The position numbers and the translations under genes are program-made. Positions 37,241 to 47,452 of a DNA stretch of 64,000 nucleotides are shown here, one piece after another. Each line of letters opens with the position of its first letter. Position 1 is the stretch's first letter. Below the pieces are notes generated by a model, which saw only the letters and a list, made by a program, of their open reading frames with translations, had not been told where the DNA came from and did no database searches. The DNA is taken from the NCBI RefSeq assembly GCF_003400205.1, contig NZ_QUQV01000007.1, forward strand, positions 124,001 through 188,000, written 5' to 3'. Source of the stretch: Bacillus sp. HNG (GTDB lineage Bacteria > Bacillota > Bacilli > Bacillales > Bacillaceae_L).

Positions 37241-38041
37241 CTACTGGGATCCTTTTCTTAAAAGGTCTTTTGCATCATCCCTCTTTTGATCTTCATTTCC
37301 TTTATTTCCAGTTGTCCCTCTATTTCCGGTGTCGTGGATATCTCCACCTTCAGTACCGGTGCTTGGGTTTTTTAGGAAGTCTTGATTTTCCCTAGCCTTA
37401 CGCTCATATTCAGGGTTTAATCCACCTTCCATTTCACCATTTTCATTTTCTCCATCACTTACCTTGTAACCTTGTGGAGATTTTATCATTTGTTGGATTG
37501 TAGATGTTATAATCTGATCGACATTACGACTGTCAGAATCTAGTCTTCCGAATCTTTCAATTTGACTCATCATGTCCGGATCATCAGAGACGTATACATG
37601 ATAAAACCGTGGGACAACGGAAAGAGCAGAACGTTTTACTTGGTCTGCCGTTAAGTTACGGTCCTTTGAATCGGTATCATACACAACAAGAACCTCTTCA
37701 TCCGTAACTAGTGTCGCTACGTCATTAACATCCGGGATGTAGGTACAGATTTTACTAATCAAATCCGCTACTTTTTCGCGATCCATTGCTGGCATATTAG
37801 TGTAAACATTTGCCTTGCCAGGGACTGGATTTTTTTGGTGACGAACGTAGCCAAAGTTCGTCATTTCCTTGCCATTGTTTTTAACACCGTTTTTATTATA
37901 AAGCTCATTTTGGTCAATACGATTGATGGTATTTCCACTTTCATGGAACACTCCTGCATTATCGTCAGAAGCACCACAGCCTGTTAGTGCTGATAAGGCA
38001 ATTAAGCCTGAGATGATTGTATACTTTTTCAATCTTGACAC
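37241..38041 (-). CDS. yutC: YhcN/YlaJ-family sporulation lipoprotein (YutC-like)
   Basis: 266 aa. The signal peptide ends in the lipobox LTGCGAS (lipid cysteine near residue 22). The central domain (about residues 75-175, with VADLISKICTYIPDVNDVATLVTDEEVLVVY) is the YhcN/YlaJ fold found in spore membrane lipoproteins. The C-terminal 70 residues are a low-complexity G/D/N/E-rich tail. It is divergent from yutD with a 98-base gap. Confidence 0.85.
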   Translation of the reverse strand: MSRLKKYTIISGLIALSALTGCGASDDNAGVFHESGNTINRIDQNELYNKNGVKNNGKEMTNFGYVRHQKNPVPGKANVYTNMPAMDREKVADLISKICTYIPDVNDVATLVTDEEVLVVYDTDSKDRNLTADQVKRSALSVVPRFYHVYVSDDPDMMSQIERFGRLDSDSRNVDQIITSTIQQMIKSPQGYKVSDGENENGEMEGGLNPEYERKARENQDFLKNPSTGTEGGDIHDTGNRGTTGNKGNEDQKRDDAKDLLRKGSQ

Positions 38042-38139
38042 CCCCTCAATTGTAGGTTGACCAATTCAACGAAAATTTCGCATAGTAATTGATGGGTTGA
38101 TTGGCTATAATGGATATATAATAAGGGGTGTGAACAAAA

Positions 38140-38427
38140 GTGATTAGTATCAATAACAGTACATATGAGCTTGTGGATGAGCTAAAAAACGGATTTGATG
38201 AAGAGGCCTTCCGGGCAAGATATAGCGACATCCTTGCGAAATATGATTATATAGTCGGAGACTGGGGTTATGAACAGCTTCGTTTAAAAGGATTTTTTGA
38301 TGATAAAAACCAAAAAGCATCCTTTGATACAAAAATCAGTACCCTTTCCGAGTATTTATACGAGTATTGTAATTTCGGTTGTGCCTATTTTGTTCTAAAA
38401 AAGGTAAAAAATAAAGTACAGGCATAG
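38140..38427 (+). CDS. yutD: YutD family protein (DUF1027)
   Basis: 95-aa cytosolic protein with the YutD pattern YDYIVGDWGYEQLRLKGFF and YLYEYCNFGCAYFVL. Two C-terminal cysteines are conserved. Its function is uncertain. The GTG at 38140 is 9 bases after AAGGGGTG. The stop lies within the terminator loop. Confidence 0.88.
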   Translation: MISINNSTYELVDELKNGFDEEAFRARYSDILAKYDYIVGDWGYEQLRLKGFFDDKNQKASFDTKISTLSEYLYEYCNFGCAYFVLKKVKNKVQA

Positions 38428-38442
38428 TACCTGTACTTTTTT
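38413..38442 (+). terminator. yutD terminator
   Basis: AAAGTACAGG (38413-38422) / CCTGTACTTT (38430-38439), then TTT. Confidence 0.85.
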
Positions 38443-38452
38443 CATGCATTTA

Positions 38453-38740
38453 TTAATCATAAGGGGGTTCGGCATTTTCATCCTTGTCATCATGTGGAGG
38501 ATGAGCACCTGGAAATTGGCGTGGTAAGTCTTGGTGAAGAGACTTAAATTCGTAATTAAACGGTGTATAATATCGTTGGCCCTTTTTCCAAGGTGTACTT
38601 TTGTTTTCAACAGGTGCTTCCTCACCGCCTGGAGCACCAGTAGGACCTTCAGGAAATTCCTCAGAAGTGAGAAAGTCTCTCATCGTCTCCACATTCGAAA
38701 AGTCCGTATACCTTATTTCTTCCTTATCTTTTTCAGCCAC
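38453..38740 (-). CDS. Hypothetical acidic cytosolic protein
   Basis: 95 aa, acidic, proline- and glycine-rich (GPTGAPGGEE; GAHPPHDDKDENAEPP), with no membrane segment. GTG start with GAGGTG 8 bases upstream. I do not recognise a domain. It is probably intrinsically disordered over much of its length. Confidence 0.7.
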   Translation of the reverse strand: MAEKDKEEIRYTDFSNVETMRDFLTSEEFPEGPTGAPGGEEAPVENKSTPWKKGQRYYTPFNYEFKSLHQDLPRQFPGAHPPHDDKDENAEPPYD

Positions 38741-38794
38741 CTGTAAAACACCTCACTTTTTATCTATAGTGTTTTCAGGGATTCCACAAATATG

Positions 38795-39061
38795 TTAGAC
38801 AATTTCATACAGAAAAGAGCGTAATTCCTCCGCTTCTTCCTCTGAGAGTTGGAAAGCGTGTTCAATATAACCAGGTTCATCTAGATCATCTCTGCCGATA
38901 ATGGCAAAGCGATTACTTAAAATATTTAATACAATATGCTTACCATAATAACGATCAGACTGAATAATCGCTAAATCATAACGTTGGTTTTCTCCCATAA
39001 AGCTTATAAATCGTGTTTGGGTGTCAACCGTGTCATCATATAAGAAAAAACGTTCAGACAT
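38795..39061 (-). CDS. DUF3055-like protein
   Basis: 88 aa, well-conserved Bacillus pattern: RFISFMGENQRYDLAII, YYGKHIVLNIL and SEEEAEELRSFLYEIV. The ATG follows AAAGGAGA. The role is unknown; family assignment is from memory of the sequence. Confidence 0.75.
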   Translation of the reverse strand: MSERFFLYDDTVDTQTRFISFMGENQRYDLAIIQSDRYYGKHIVLNILSNRFAIIGRDDLDEPGYIEHAFQLSEEEAEELRSFLYEIV

Positions 39062-39218
39062 AATGGATTCTCCTTTAAAAACAGTCGTTTACATTATCAT
39101 AACAAAGGTATAGCAATTAGAAAACGAATTATTAAATCTGGTATACCATGTTTGATGATGAACTTTATGGTAAAATAATATGTGGTGTAATAAAGGATTA
39201 TAAATAGAAGGTGATACT

Positions 39219-39656
39219 GTGTATTTTGTTGACCGGGAAAAGATTGAGAAGACCCTTCTTTTTTACGAAGAAAATGTAGATTTATTAGAATCGAAAACAA
39301 ATTGGACAAGCACAATTGAAAAGAAGGCATTAGAGCGGATTTCCCAGCTTTTAATTGAAGCAATTTTAGATGTTGGGAATTCAATGATTGATGGTTTCAT
39401 TATGCGTGACCCTGGTAGCTATGAAGATATTATTGACATCCTTGAAGATGAAAAGGTGGTTACAACTCAGGTTGCAAATGATCTAAAAGCAATCATTCGT
39501 TTCCGCAAAGTAATTGTTCAAGACTACCTTGAAATCAATCATGAAGAGATCATTTCAAGTTTCCAAAACCATAAACAAAGTCTAAACAGCTTTCCGGAAG
39601 CTGTTAGATCCTATCTAGAAAATGAACTAGGGCCTGTTTCGGCATTTAAAAACTAA
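39219..39656 (+). CDS. yutE: HepT-like ribonuclease-fold protein YutE (DUF86)
   Basis: 145-aa all-helical protein of the DUF86 family. The RX4-6HXY-type motif of HepT toxins appears as RKVIVQDYLEI, with the histidine replaced. No MntA-like nucleotidyltransferase gene is adjacent, so a toxin role is doubtful. The start is GTG after AGAAGGTGA; yutF follows closely. Confidence 0.8.
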   Translation: MYFVDREKIEKTLLFYEENVDLLESKTNWTSTIEKKALERISQLLIEAILDVGNSMIDGFIMRDPGSYEDIIDILEDEKVVTTQVANDLKAIIRFRKVIVQDYLEINHEEIISSFQNHKQSLNSFPEAVRSYLENELGPVSAFKN

Positions 39657-39674
39657 CAAAAGGTGATAGAAGTA

Positions 39675-40445
39675 GTGAAAACTTACAAAGGATATTTATT
39701 CGACCTAGATGGTACAATGTACCGTGGAACTGAGCGGATTCAAGAAGCATGTGATTTTGTAAATGCGCTAAATGAAAAACAAATTCCATATTTATTCGTC
39801 ACCAATAATTCATCAAGAACACCAGAACAGGTTGCAGCAAAGCTTCGTGATTTTGATATTGCCTGTACAGAGGAACAGGTATTCACAACAAGCCAAGCAA
39901 CTGCAAACTATATGTACGATCTAAAGCAGGGTGGAACGGTGTATGTGATTGGGGAGGAAGGAATTCGCCAAGCACTACAGGAAAAAGGATTCACAATTCA
40001 AGAAGAGAATCCAGACTTTGTTGTTGTCGGAATCGACCGTTCAATTACTTATGAGAAATTTACTCTTGCTTGTTTAGCGGTTCGCAATGGAGCAACCTTT
40101 ATATCAACAAATGGTGATATTGCAATTCCAACTGAAAGAGGACTTTTACCAGGCAACGGTTCCTTGACTTCAGTTGTTGCTGTTTCAACAACCGTTCAAC
40201 CGATATTTATCGGAAAACCGGAAAAAGTGATTATGGAGCAAGCCCAAAAGAAATTAGGAATTGCTAAAGAAGATACATTGATGATTGGTGATTATTATGA
40301 CACTGACATCATGGCAGGGATGAATGCAGGAATTGATACACTTCTTGTCCATACAGGTGTGACAACTGCTGAACTTTTAAAAGGATATGACCGTCAACCG
40401 ACTTACGCAATTAACAGCTTAAAAGAATGGATGGAACGAATATAA
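39675..40445 (+). CDS. yutF: HAD-type phosphatase YutF
   Basis: 256 aa, the length of B. subtilis YutF. HAD motifs: FDLDGTMYRG with the nucleophile aspartate, VTNNSSRT, the lysine in FIGKPEK, and MIGDYYDTDIMAG. It belongs to the NagD-like group of phosphatases. The GTG at 39675 is placed about 9 bases after AAAAGGTGA; an upstream GTG at 39663 overlaps that site. Confidence 0.9.
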   Translation: MKTYKGYLFDLDGTMYRGTERIQEACDFVNALNEKQIPYLFVTNNSSRTPEQVAAKLRDFDIACTEEQVFTTSQATANYMYDLKQGGTVYVIGEEGIRQALQEKGFTIQEENPDFVVVGIDRSITYEKFTLACLAVRNGATFISTNGDIAIPTERGLLPGNGSLTSVVAVSTTVQPIFIGKPEKVIMEQAQKKLGIAKEDTLMIGDYYDTDIMAGMNAGIDTLLVHTGVTTAELLKGYDRQPTYAINSLKEWMERI

Positions 40446-40451
40446 AAAGCG

Positions 40452-40623
40452 CTCAGGTTGAGCAAGAGTAGACAAAGTCAGTACTGACTTTGTCTACTCT
40501 ATTTTTTACAGGATATTTAGTTATAAATTACGTTCCCAAGACGGTCTTGAAAACGCTTGTCAGACAAGGCGCGAAACGAAGTATGCGAGCGTTTGTCAAC
40601 AGTCTGAAGCACTCAGGTTGAGC
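40452..40623. repeat. Intergenic unit framed by CTCAGGTTGAGC copies
   Basis: CTCAGGTTGAGC occurs at 40452-40463 and 40612-40623, 160 bases apart, each at a GC-rich junction (AGCG or GCGC). Between them are the yutF terminator and an unassigned stretch with GCGAAACGAAGTATGCGAGCG. It may be a dispersed repeat of the genome. Confidence 0.4.
40465..40508 (+). terminator. yutF terminator
   Basis: AGAGTAGACAAAGTCA (40465-40480) / TGACTTTGTCTACTCT (40485-40500), loop GTAC, followed by ATTTTTT. Confidence 0.9.
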
Positions 40624-40628
40624 GCATT

Positions 40629-40838
40629 TTACATGGAAAGAATAAGCCCTGTTATGACACAAATGCATCCAATCCCCATCAGAATTGTTGATGTTTTGTA
40701 GCGTCTCGTCCAGCGGTTCACTATACTTCTATGTAGTACTTGGCTTTCAAGATTTTTTGCTTCTTTTTTTAATGAAAAGGTGATCATTAGCGCAATTGCT
40801 ATAAAAATAAGGCCTAGAATTTTTAAAAATAGGTCCAT
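40629..40838 (-). CDS. Small two-helix membrane protein
   Basis: 69 aa with two hydrophobic segments (LGLIFIAIALMITF and ILMGIGCICVITGLIL) separated by a basic loop. The ATG at 40838 sits behind GAGGTG; an in-frame ATG at 40850 lies upstream of that site. I do not recognise it. Confidence 0.6.
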   Translation of the reverse strand: MDLFLKILGLIFIAIALMITFSLKKEAKNLESQVLHRSIVNRWTRRYKTSTILMGIGCICVITGLILSM

Positions 40839-40932
40839 ATCACACCTCATTCTAACAAAACAATTTGTAAATTCAGTATACCATTATTATCCAATATAAA
40901 AAGACCAAATCGTTACAATTTGGTCTTTTCCT

Positions 40933-41433
40933 TTAATTTGTATTTGCTGCTCTATGTGCTAATCGACTTGATGCAGCAGCTGCGATTGCTCCCACAATAT
41001 CATCTAAAAATGTGTGACATTCGCCAGTTGATTTGTCATTTAGCCGCTCCAAAATACCTGGTTTCTTCTTATCAATGTATCCGTAATTTGTAAAACCAAT
41101 TGAGCCATATACATTTACAATTGAAAAGGCCAGGATTTCATCAACACCGTAGAGTCCCTCATCAACCTTAATAGTGGAAAGTAGAGGTTCCTCAAGTAAA
41201 CCTTTTTCAGCAAGTTTATCTAATTGGATTCCTGTTAAGATTGCATTTTGAATTTCACGTTTCGTTAAAACGCGATCAACATTATGCACACATTCCTCCA
41301 TTTTTAAGTTTGGGTGATATTTGCTTTGTAAAAAGTATACGAGTTCGGCAATATCCTGAATGGTAACGCCTCTTTCCTCTAACCATTTTCTAGCAGTTCG
41401 TTCGATTTCGTTTATTTTATTTTCTTCGCTCAT
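40933..41433 (-). CDS. yutG: YutG, PgpA-family protein
   Basis: 166-aa protein with the phosphatidylglycerophosphatase A fold signature (VDEGLYGVDEILAFSIVNVYGSIG; THE HTFLDDIVGAIAAAA end region). It is a soluble type without membrane helices, as in Bacillus. The conserved C-terminal D-x-x-x-A pattern is present. The specific substrate is uncertain. Confidence 0.8.
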   Translation of the reverse strand: MSEENKINEIERTARKWLEERGVTIQDIAELVYFLQSKYHPNLKMEECVHNVDRVLTKREIQNAILTGIQLDKLAEKGLLEEPLLSTIKVDEGLYGVDEILAFSIVNVYGSIGFTNYGYIDKKKPGILERLNDKSTGECHTFLDDIVGAIAAAASSRLAHRAANTN

Positions 41434-41573
41434 CTGAATTCACCTAATTTCTAAGAATTTCAAAATAATTTGCTAATATTTACTAGTTTACCACAAGTAA
41501 TAACGATTTGTTTCATATAGATGTTTTAAAGACTAATACGTAGTTACATAGTATGTGCGAGGGGTGATGATTT

Positions 41574-42587
41574 ATGAAGGATATACTTAATGAACGATAC
41601 AAAATAAAGGTGGACCGGTTCATAAAAGCATTTGGTTATGATGCGATCATCTATCGAAATATAATATATTGTATTGTGCCAATACCATATGTGGAACAAG
41701 AAGAACTGTATGAAATCAAACATCTTAGCGATTATATGATTCAAAAAGGCGATATACGTGTAGGCTCCATTTTACCCACAACAGATGGGAATTTAAGCAC
41801 AACCATTCATGATGAAGAGGTTGTGCTTATCAGAATACCTGTTTATAGCCATCGGAATACGAATACAGTCGGGTATGAATTAGCGCGTTTTCATAAACGG
41901 GGCAGGAGCTTCCCATATCGGGTCAATAAGGTAAATCGAATTGGGCAATGGAAATTCCTTTGGGAGAGAAGATTGGATCAAATGGAGTTGTTCTGGAAGG
42001 AAAAAGTGAAACAACATCCACAGAACCGTTTTGAATCCTTATTTGTTGAAGCATTCCCATATTATATAGGGTTAACGGAAAATGCAATTCAATACCTCGT
42101 TGATACGGAAATGGACGAAACACCTTCAGCAATTGATTCAGCGACGATTTGTCATCATCGTTTTTCAGAAATGTCATGGGATAAAGAGTCATTTACGAAG
42201 CTCCCAACAGACTGGGTGTTTGATCATTGCACAAGGGACTTGGCTGAATTTATCCGTGATCAATATGCCAGTGGTGAAACAAGACAAAATGGGCAAATCC
42301 TCCATTTTATGAAAGAGTATGAGCGAGTCAGTCCGCTTTCTCCCTTTTCGTGGAGACTTTTATATGCCAGACTATTGTTTCCACTCCATTTTTTCGAATG
42401 TATCGAAGGATATTATATGACAGAATCGGAGAACAAAAAGGAAATCCAATTACAAAGATTAGATTCAATGCTAAAGCATTCAAGTGATCATGAACGCTTT
42501 TTAGCCACCTTTTTATCAAGTGTAGGAGCAGAACGAAAAAGACTAACAATTCCGAACATCAGTTGGCTTCAAAATAAAAATATATGA
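41574..42587 (+). CDS. yutH: Spore coat protein YutH
   Basis: 337 aa. Kinase-like (CotS-related) fold proteins of the YutH group are found in the spore coat. The ATG follows GAGGGGTGATG. No complete kinase catalytic motif is visible, so an enzymatic role is unlikely. It precedes the dehydrogenase and threonine genes as in related genomes. Confidence 0.8.
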   Translation: MKDILNERYKIKVDRFIKAFGYDAIIYRNIIYCIVPIPYVEQEELYEIKHLSDYMIQKGDIRVGSILPTTDGNLSTTIHDEEVVLIRIPVYSHRNTNTVGYELARFHKRGRSFPYRVNKVNRIGQWKFLWERRLDQMELFWKEKVKQHPQNRFESLFVEAFPYYIGLTENAIQYLVDTEMDETPSAIDSATICHHRFSEMSWDKESFTKLPTDWVFDHCTRDLAEFIRDQYASGETRQNGQILHFMKEYERVSPLSPFSWRLLYARLLFPLHFFECIEGYYMTESENKKEIQLQRLDSMLKHSSDHERFLATFLSSVGAERKRLTIPNISWLQNKNI

Positions 42588-42631
42588 TACTATAGAAACA
42601 GCACACGAATAATCTATATAAGAGGTATAAA

Positions 42632-43621
42632 ATGATGAAGCCATATGTTTTTATTACAAGAAAACTATCCAATGAAGCCATTCAACCACTCATGGACATA
42701 GCTGAAGTACATATGTGGAACGAGGAAGAAAAGGCCGTTCCAAGAGAGGTACTTCTTGAAGAAGTAAAAAAGGCTGATGCTCTGTTAACCATGTTATCAG
42801 AAAAAATCGACAAAGAACTTCTAGATGCAGCACCAAAGTTAAAAGTAATTGCAAATCTTGCTGTTGGTTTTGACAATATTGACGTAGAATATGCGAATCA
42901 AAAGGGTATCGCTGTATGCAACACTCCAGATGTTTTAACCGACACAACAGCTGATTTAACCTTTGCTTTGTTGCTCGCAACTGCAAGAAGAATCGTTGAA
43001 GCAGCAGAGTTTGTAAAAAATGGTGAGTGGAAAAGCTGGAGTCCATTATTACTTGCTGGTCATGATGTTCACCATAAAACAATTGGGATTGTTGGAATGG
43101 GCAAAATAGGCGAGGCAGTAGCAAAGCGGGCGACTGGTTTTGAGATGGATATACTTTATCATAATCGTTCTAGGAATGTAATGGCGGAGGAACGTATTGG
43201 TTGTTCCTATGCAACCTTTGATGAGGTGATTGAGAACTCGGATTTTATCGTATGTTTAACACCACTCACGGAGGAAACTAGAGGCCTATTTAATCAAGAA
43301 AGCTTTAAGAAAATGAAAAAGTCTGCTGTGTTCATAAACGTTTCAAGAGGACCAGTCGTTGATGAAGAAGCACTGTATCAAGCATTGGTTGATGGTGAGA
43401 TTGCAGCAGCTGGTTTAGATGTGTTCGCAAAGGAACCTGTGGATGCTTGTCATCCATTATTGACTTTACCAAATGTCGTAGCATTGCCTCATATTGGCTC
43501 TTCAAGTACGGAAACTCGAGTAGCCATGATGGTGCTCTGCTGTAAGAATATTGAACTTGTTCTATCCAATAAACAACCAAAGACTCTTGTTAACAAAGAG
43601 TGGGGACTGTCTGTAAAATGA
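42632..43621 (+). CDS. D-2-hydroxyacid dehydrogenase (glyoxylate/hydroxypyruvate or D-glycerate type)
   Basis: 329 aa. The NAD(P) motif is GIVGMGKIGEAVA; catalytic residues appear as the arginine in INVSRGPVVDEEAL, the glutamate in DVFAKEP and the histidine in LPHIGSSS. The family reduces glyoxylate or hydroxypyruvate. It is probably a single-gene unit: a terminator follows, and hom has its own promoter. Confidence 0.9.
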   Translation: MMKPYVFITRKLSNEAIQPLMDIAEVHMWNEEEKAVPREVLLEEVKKADALLTMLSEKIDKELLDAAPKLKVIANLAVGFDNIDVEYANQKGIAVCNTPDVLTDTTADLTFALLLATARRIVEAAEFVKNGEWKSWSPLLLAGHDVHHKTIGIVGMGKIGEAVAKRATGFEMDILYHNRSRNVMAEERIGCSYATFDEVIENSDFIVCLTPLTEETRGLFNQESFKKMKKSAVFINVSRGPVVDEEALYQALVDGEIAAAGLDVFAKEPVDACHPLLTLPNVVALPHIGSSSTETRVAMMVLCCKNIELVLSNKQPKTLVNKEWGLSVK

Positions 43622-43636
43622 AAAGATTTTCAAGGG

Positions 43637-43664
43637 CACCTTCGCGATGAAGGTGTTCTTTTTT
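43637..43664 (+). terminator. Terminator after the dehydrogenase gene
   Basis: CACCTTC (43637-43643) / GAAGGTG (43649-43655), loop GCGAT, then TTCTTTTTT. Confidence 0.8.
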
Positions 43665-43762
43665 ATAGATGGAATGTTTTGAAAAGAATCTTTATTATAA
43701 AAAAATATCCTTTTATATCAGTCTGTTAAGCGTTTTCATAATGAATACTTGAAAAAAAGTAC

Positions 43763-43791
43763 TTGTAAAAACAAAGTATCACTACTATAAT
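43763..43791 (+). promoter_or_regulatory. Promoter of the hom-thrC-thrB operon
   Basis: TTGTAA (43763-43768), a 17-bp spacer and a perfect TATAAT (43786-43791), 57 bases before the hom ATG. The leader is too short for a T-box. Confidence 0.75.
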
Positions 43792-43847
43792 GTCTTTTAT
43801 AGGAAGACAAATGTATTTCTGGGAAATACAAGTGAGGCGGTAAGTAA

Positions 43848-45146
43848 ATGAAAAGTATTTCGGTTGGACTATTAGGATTAGGTACGGTTGGTAGTGGGGT
43901 TGTAACGATTTTAAAAAATCATCAAGATAAATTAATGCACCAAGTTGGTTGCCCAATAGAAGTAAAGAAGGTATTAGTTCAAGATCTTCATAAACACCGA
44001 TCAGTAGAAATTGATCCATCATTTTTGACTACAAATCCAAATGACGTGATTGAAGATCCTGAAATTGATGTAGTTATAGAGGTAATGGGTGGAGTGGAGG
44101 ACACAAGACAATTAGTGCTTCAATCGCTACGTAATAAAAAACATGTTGTTACGGCTAATAAGGACCTAATGGCGTTATATGGCCCAGAACTTTTAAAGGT
44201 TGCAACTGAAAATGGTTGTGACTTGTTCTATGAAGCTAGTGTTGCAGGTGGGATTCCAATCCTCCGAGGTTTAGTTGATGGCTTTGCGTCTGATCGAATT
44301 ATTAAAATGATGGGAATCGTGAACGGAACAACGAACTTCATATTAACAAAGATGAGCAAGTTTGGCAGTGCCTATGAAGAGGTATTGAAAGAAGCACAGG
44401 AACTTGGCTATGCGGAAGCCGACCCAACATCAGATGTGGAAGGACTTGATGCAGCAAGAAAGATGGCAATTCTGGCGTCCTTAGGATACTCAATGAATAT
44501 TGAACTTAAAGATGTCCGCGTTCAAGGAATTTCGTCTGTAACAAGCGAGGATATTGAATATAGTAAACGTTTAGGCTATGTGCTTAAGTTAATTGGTACG
44601 GCCCATCGTAAGGGAGAGAAGGTTGAGGTAAGTGTACAACCAACACTACTTCCAGAATCACACCCACTTGCTGGAGTGAATGATGAATATAATGCGGTAT
44701 ATGTGTATGGAGAAGCAGTCGGTGAAACAATGTTCTATGGACCAGGAGCAGGTAGTTTACCAACTGCAACATCCATTGTTTCTGATTTAGTAGGGGTTAT
44801 GAAAAATATGCGACTTGGGGTAAATGGTCGCAGTGCTGTATCACCTCAATATGAGAAAAAATTAAAAGAGGACTCTGAGATTTTCTCTAAATATTTCTTA
44901 CGTATTCACGTAAAGGATCAAGTTGGAGCATTTGCAAAAATTACATCCCTATTCTCTGAACGTGGGGTAAGCTTTGAGAAAATTCTTCAATTACCGTTAA
45001 AGAATAAAAATGTAGCTGAAATTGTTCTTGTTACTCATGAAGCATCATTAAGAGACTACGAGGAAATTTTAGTACAGCTTAGAGATTTACAAATTATCCA
45101 AGAAGTGAAAAGCTCTTATCGAGTTGAGGGAGGAAACCAGGCATGA
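43848..45146 (+). CDS. hom: Homoserine dehydrogenase
   Basis: 432 aa. NAD(P) site [13 protein letters not shown] at the N-terminus, catalytic core with [33 protein letters not shown] and [17 protein letters not shown], and a C-terminal ACT domain (from about residue 350, [14 protein letters not shown]) for threonine feedback. It is the first gene of the threonine operon and overlaps thrC by four bases. Confidence 0.97.
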   Translation: MKSISVGLLGLGTVGSGVVTILKNHQDKLMHQVGCPIEVKKVLVQDLHKHRSVEIDPSFLTTNPNDVIEDPEIDVVIEVMGGVEDTRQLVLQSLRNKKHVVTANKDLMALYGPELLKVATENGCDLFYEASVAGGIPILRGLVDGFASDRIIKMMGIVNGTTNFILTKMSKFGSAYEEVLKEAQELGYAEADPTSDVEGLDAARKMAILASLGYSMNIELKDVRVQGISSVTSEDIEYSKRLGYVLKLIGTAHRKGEKVEVSVQPTLLPESHPLAGVNDEYNAVYVYGEAVGETMFYGPGAGSLPTATSIVSDLVGVMKNMRLGVNGRSAVSPQYEKKLKEDSEIFSKYFLRIHVKDQVGAFAKITSLFSERGVSFEKILQLPLKNKNVAEIVLVTHEASLRDYEEILVQLRDLQIIQEVKSSYRVEGGNQA

Positions 45147-46210
45147 GATGGCAGGGGCTATTACAACAATTTCGTGAATATTTACCGGTAAATACAAATA
45201 CTCCAATGCTTTCATTAAATGAAGGAAATACACCATTAATTCCACTTCATTCTATTTCAGAAGAGCTTGGTGTTGAATTATATGTAAAAGTAGAAGGGGC
45301 TAACCCGACTGGCTCTTTTAAGGACCGTGGAATGGTTATGGCTGTTGCAAAAGCGATTGAAGAAGGCAGTGATACCATTATCTGTGCATCAACTGGAAAT
45401 ACATCGGCAGCAGCGGCGGCATATGCAGCACGTGCTGGTCTTCGCTGTATCGTTGTTATTCCTGAAGGGAAAATTGCAATGGGGAAATTAGCCCAGGCAG
45501 TTATGTATGGTGCAGAGATTATTTCAATCGAAGGAAATTTCGACCATGCCTTAAAGATGGTTCGTAATATCAGTGAAACTGCACCTATTACTCTTGTAAA
45601 CTCTGTAAACCCATATCGAATTGAAGGTCAAAAAACAGCTGCGTTTGAAATTTGTGTACAGTTGGACGGAGCTCCTGACGTATTGGCAATACCGGTTGGA
45701 AACGCTGGGAATATTACAGCATACTGGAAAGGGTTTAAAGAATACCATGAGCGTCATAATACAGGACTTCCTGAGATGCGAGGTTTTGAAGCAGAAGGTG
45801 CAGCAGCAATTGTAAAAAATAAAGTCATTGAAGAGCCTGAGACAGTTGCAACTGCGATTCGAATAGGAAACCCTGCAAGCTGGGATAAAGCCGTTGTAGC
45901 TGCAAGTGAGTCGAATGGAAAAATTGATGAAGTGTCAGATGCAGAAATCCTGGAAGCCTACCAATTATTAGCACGAAAAGAAGGCGTGTTTGCAGAACCA
46001 GGCTCTTGTGCATCCATTGCAGGCGTCATCAAGCAGGTTCGCAGTGGTGAAATTAAAAAAGGTAGCCGGGTAGTTGCTATCTTAACAGGTAATGGATTAA
46101 AGGATCCAAATATCGCCATTGAAGCAACTTCAATCAAGCCTGTTGTATTACCTAATGATGAAAAGGCTGTTTATGATCATATACGAGGAGCCGTTTTACA
46201 TGAAGTTTGA
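45143..46210 (+). CDS. thrC: Threonine synthase
   Basis: 355-aa PLP enzyme that converts O-phosphohomoserine to threonine. The PLP lysine is in [10 protein letters not shown], and the phosphate-binding [14 protein letters not shown] loop is intact. It overlaps hom at its start and thrB by 11 bases at its end. Confidence 0.96.
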   Translation: MRWQGLLQQFREYLPVNTNTPMLSLNEGNTPLIPLHSISEELGVELYVKVEGANPTGSFKDRGMVMAVAKAIEEGSDTIICASTGNTSAAAAAYAARAGLRCIVVIPEGKIAMGKLAQAVMYGAEIISIEGNFDHALKMVRNISETAPITLVNSVNPYRIEGQKTAAFEICVQLDGAPDVLAIPVGNAGNITAYWKGFKEYHERHNTGLPEMRGFEAEGAAAIVKNKVIEEPETVATAIRIGNPASWDKAVVAASESNGKIDEVSDAEILEAYQLLARKEGVFAEPGSCASIAGVIKQVRSGEIKKGSRVVAILTGNGLKDPNIAIEATSIKPVVLPNDEKAVYDHIRGAVLHEV

Positions 46211-47117
46211 TCAAGCCTTTCAAATTAAAGTACCAGCAAGCACAGCAAATCTCGGACCTGGATTTGATTCATTAGGATTGGCGGTCAATCGTTATTTAAC
46301 TCTTCAGGTCGAACCAAGCAATCAGTGGGAGTTTGTTCCGCAAACAGAAGAAATTGCTGACACACCAATAAATAAAGAAAATTTTATTTATCAAATAGCA
46401 GCGAAGGTGGCTACCATTTTCTCATGTGAGCTACCTCCCTGCAAGGTTCATGTACACAGCAATATTCCGTTAGCAAGAGGCCTTGGGAGTAGCGCAGCTG
46501 CCATTATCGCGGCAATTGAGCTTGTAAATGAGCTTGGTCAACTTCAATTAACCAATCAACAAAAGCTTGAATTAGCTTGTGATTTTGAAGGACATCCTGA
46601 TAATGTAGGGGCTTCCCTATATGGGGGATTAGTCATTGGAAGTCATCGTGGAAGCGAGGACACCGATCTTATTCATGTGAGTGATCTATCTTTTGATATG
46701 GTCGTTGTCATTCCTCCATATGAGTTGAAAACGAAGGATGCTCGTAGTGTGCTACCAACAGAATTATCTTATCAAGATGCCGTAAAAGCTAGCTCTATCA
46801 GCAATGTGATGGTCGCAGCCCTTTTAACAAAGAACCTTGAGTTAATAGGGAAAATGATGGATCTGGATTTATTCCATCAAGCATATCGGGCAAAGCTGAT
46901 TCCCGAATTCAACAGCATTCATCGAGTTGCTAAGAGAGCAGGGGCATTTGGTGTTGCCATTAGTGGAGCAGGACCAACTGTGATTTGTTTTACCGAAAGT
47001 GGACGAGGAAAGCAGTTGAAAGCAGACCTATCGCTTGTATTTGAAGGATATCAGGTAGAGGAAGTATCGATTGAGAAAAACGGCAGTAAATTAACTTCAC
47101 TGTCGCTACATGAATAA
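46200..47117 (+). CDS. thrB: Homoserine kinase
   Basis: 305-aa GHMP kinase. The ATP loop is [12 protein letters not shown]; the N-terminal [18 protein letters not shown] and the C-terminal [11 protein letters not shown] motif are typical. The ATG at 46200 follows CGAGGAG inside thrC; the longer in-frame start at 46119 has no site. Confidence 0.96.
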   Translation: MKFDQAFQIKVPASTANLGPGFDSLGLAVNRYLTLQVEPSNQWEFVPQTEEIADTPINKENFIYQIAAKVATIFSCELPPCKVHVHSNIPLARGLGSSAAAIIAAIELVNELGQLQLTNQQKLELACDFEGHPDNVGASLYGGLVIGSHRGSEDTDLIHVSDLSFDMVVVIPPYELKTKDARSVLPTELSYQDAVKASSISNVMVAALLTKNLELIGKMMDLDLFHQAYRAKLIPEFNSIHRVAKRAGAFGVAISGAGPTVICFTESGRGKQLKADLSLVFEGYQVEEVSIEKNGSKLTSLSLHE

Positions 47118-47149
47118 AGAAGCGAAACTAACTAGGTTTTCGCTTCTTT
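47116..47149 (+). terminator. Threonine operon terminator
   Basis: Perfect 12-bp stem AAAGAAGCGAAA (47116-47127) / TTTCGCTTCTTT (47138-47149), ending in the T-rich arm. Confidence 0.85.
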
Positions 47150-47181
47150 AATTATTATTACCGCTAACCTTTAATAGCATA

Positions 47182-47206
47182 AAAAAACGCCTCAAAAATT
47201 TGAGGC
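47182..47206 (-). terminator. yutI terminator
   Basis: GCCTCAAA / TTTGAGGC (47189-47206), with seven Ts on the minus strand. Confidence 0.75.
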
Positions 47207-47224
47207 ATCGCATTGAATTATTTA

Positions 47225-47452
47225 TTAAAAAACTTGTTCAACTTCGACTACACCTGGAACTTCTTCTAATAAGGCACGTTCAATTCCAGCTTTTAGTGTA
47301 ATTGTAGAGCTTGGGCAGCTTCCACAAGCACCTAATAAACGAAGCTTAACAACACCGTCTTCTACATCAACTAAATCGCAGTCTCCGCCATCACGAAGTA
47401 AAAAAGGACGAAGTTTATCTAATACTTCTTGTACTTGCTCTTTGATATCCAT
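47225..47452 (-). CDS. yutI: NifU-like C-terminal-domain protein YutI
   Basis: 75 aa. The single NifU-CT domain has the CGSCPSS motif (CxxC), which binds an Fe-S cluster for delivery or repair. The ATG at 47452 is 8 bases after AAGGAG; an in-frame ATG 7 codons upstream lies before that site. Confidence 0.92.
   Translation of the reverse strand: MDIKEQVQEVLDKLRPFLLRDGGDCDLVDVEDGVVKLRLLGACGSCPSSTITLKAGIERALLEEVPGVVEVEQVF

Noticed and set aside
39219-39656. HepT-MntA toxin-antitoxin pair at yutE
   Set aside because: No nucleotidyltransferase partner is adjacent, and the catalytic histidine motif is not intact.
43665-43847. T-box leader before hom
   Set aside because: The transcript leader after the promoter is under 60 bases and lacks the T-box motif.
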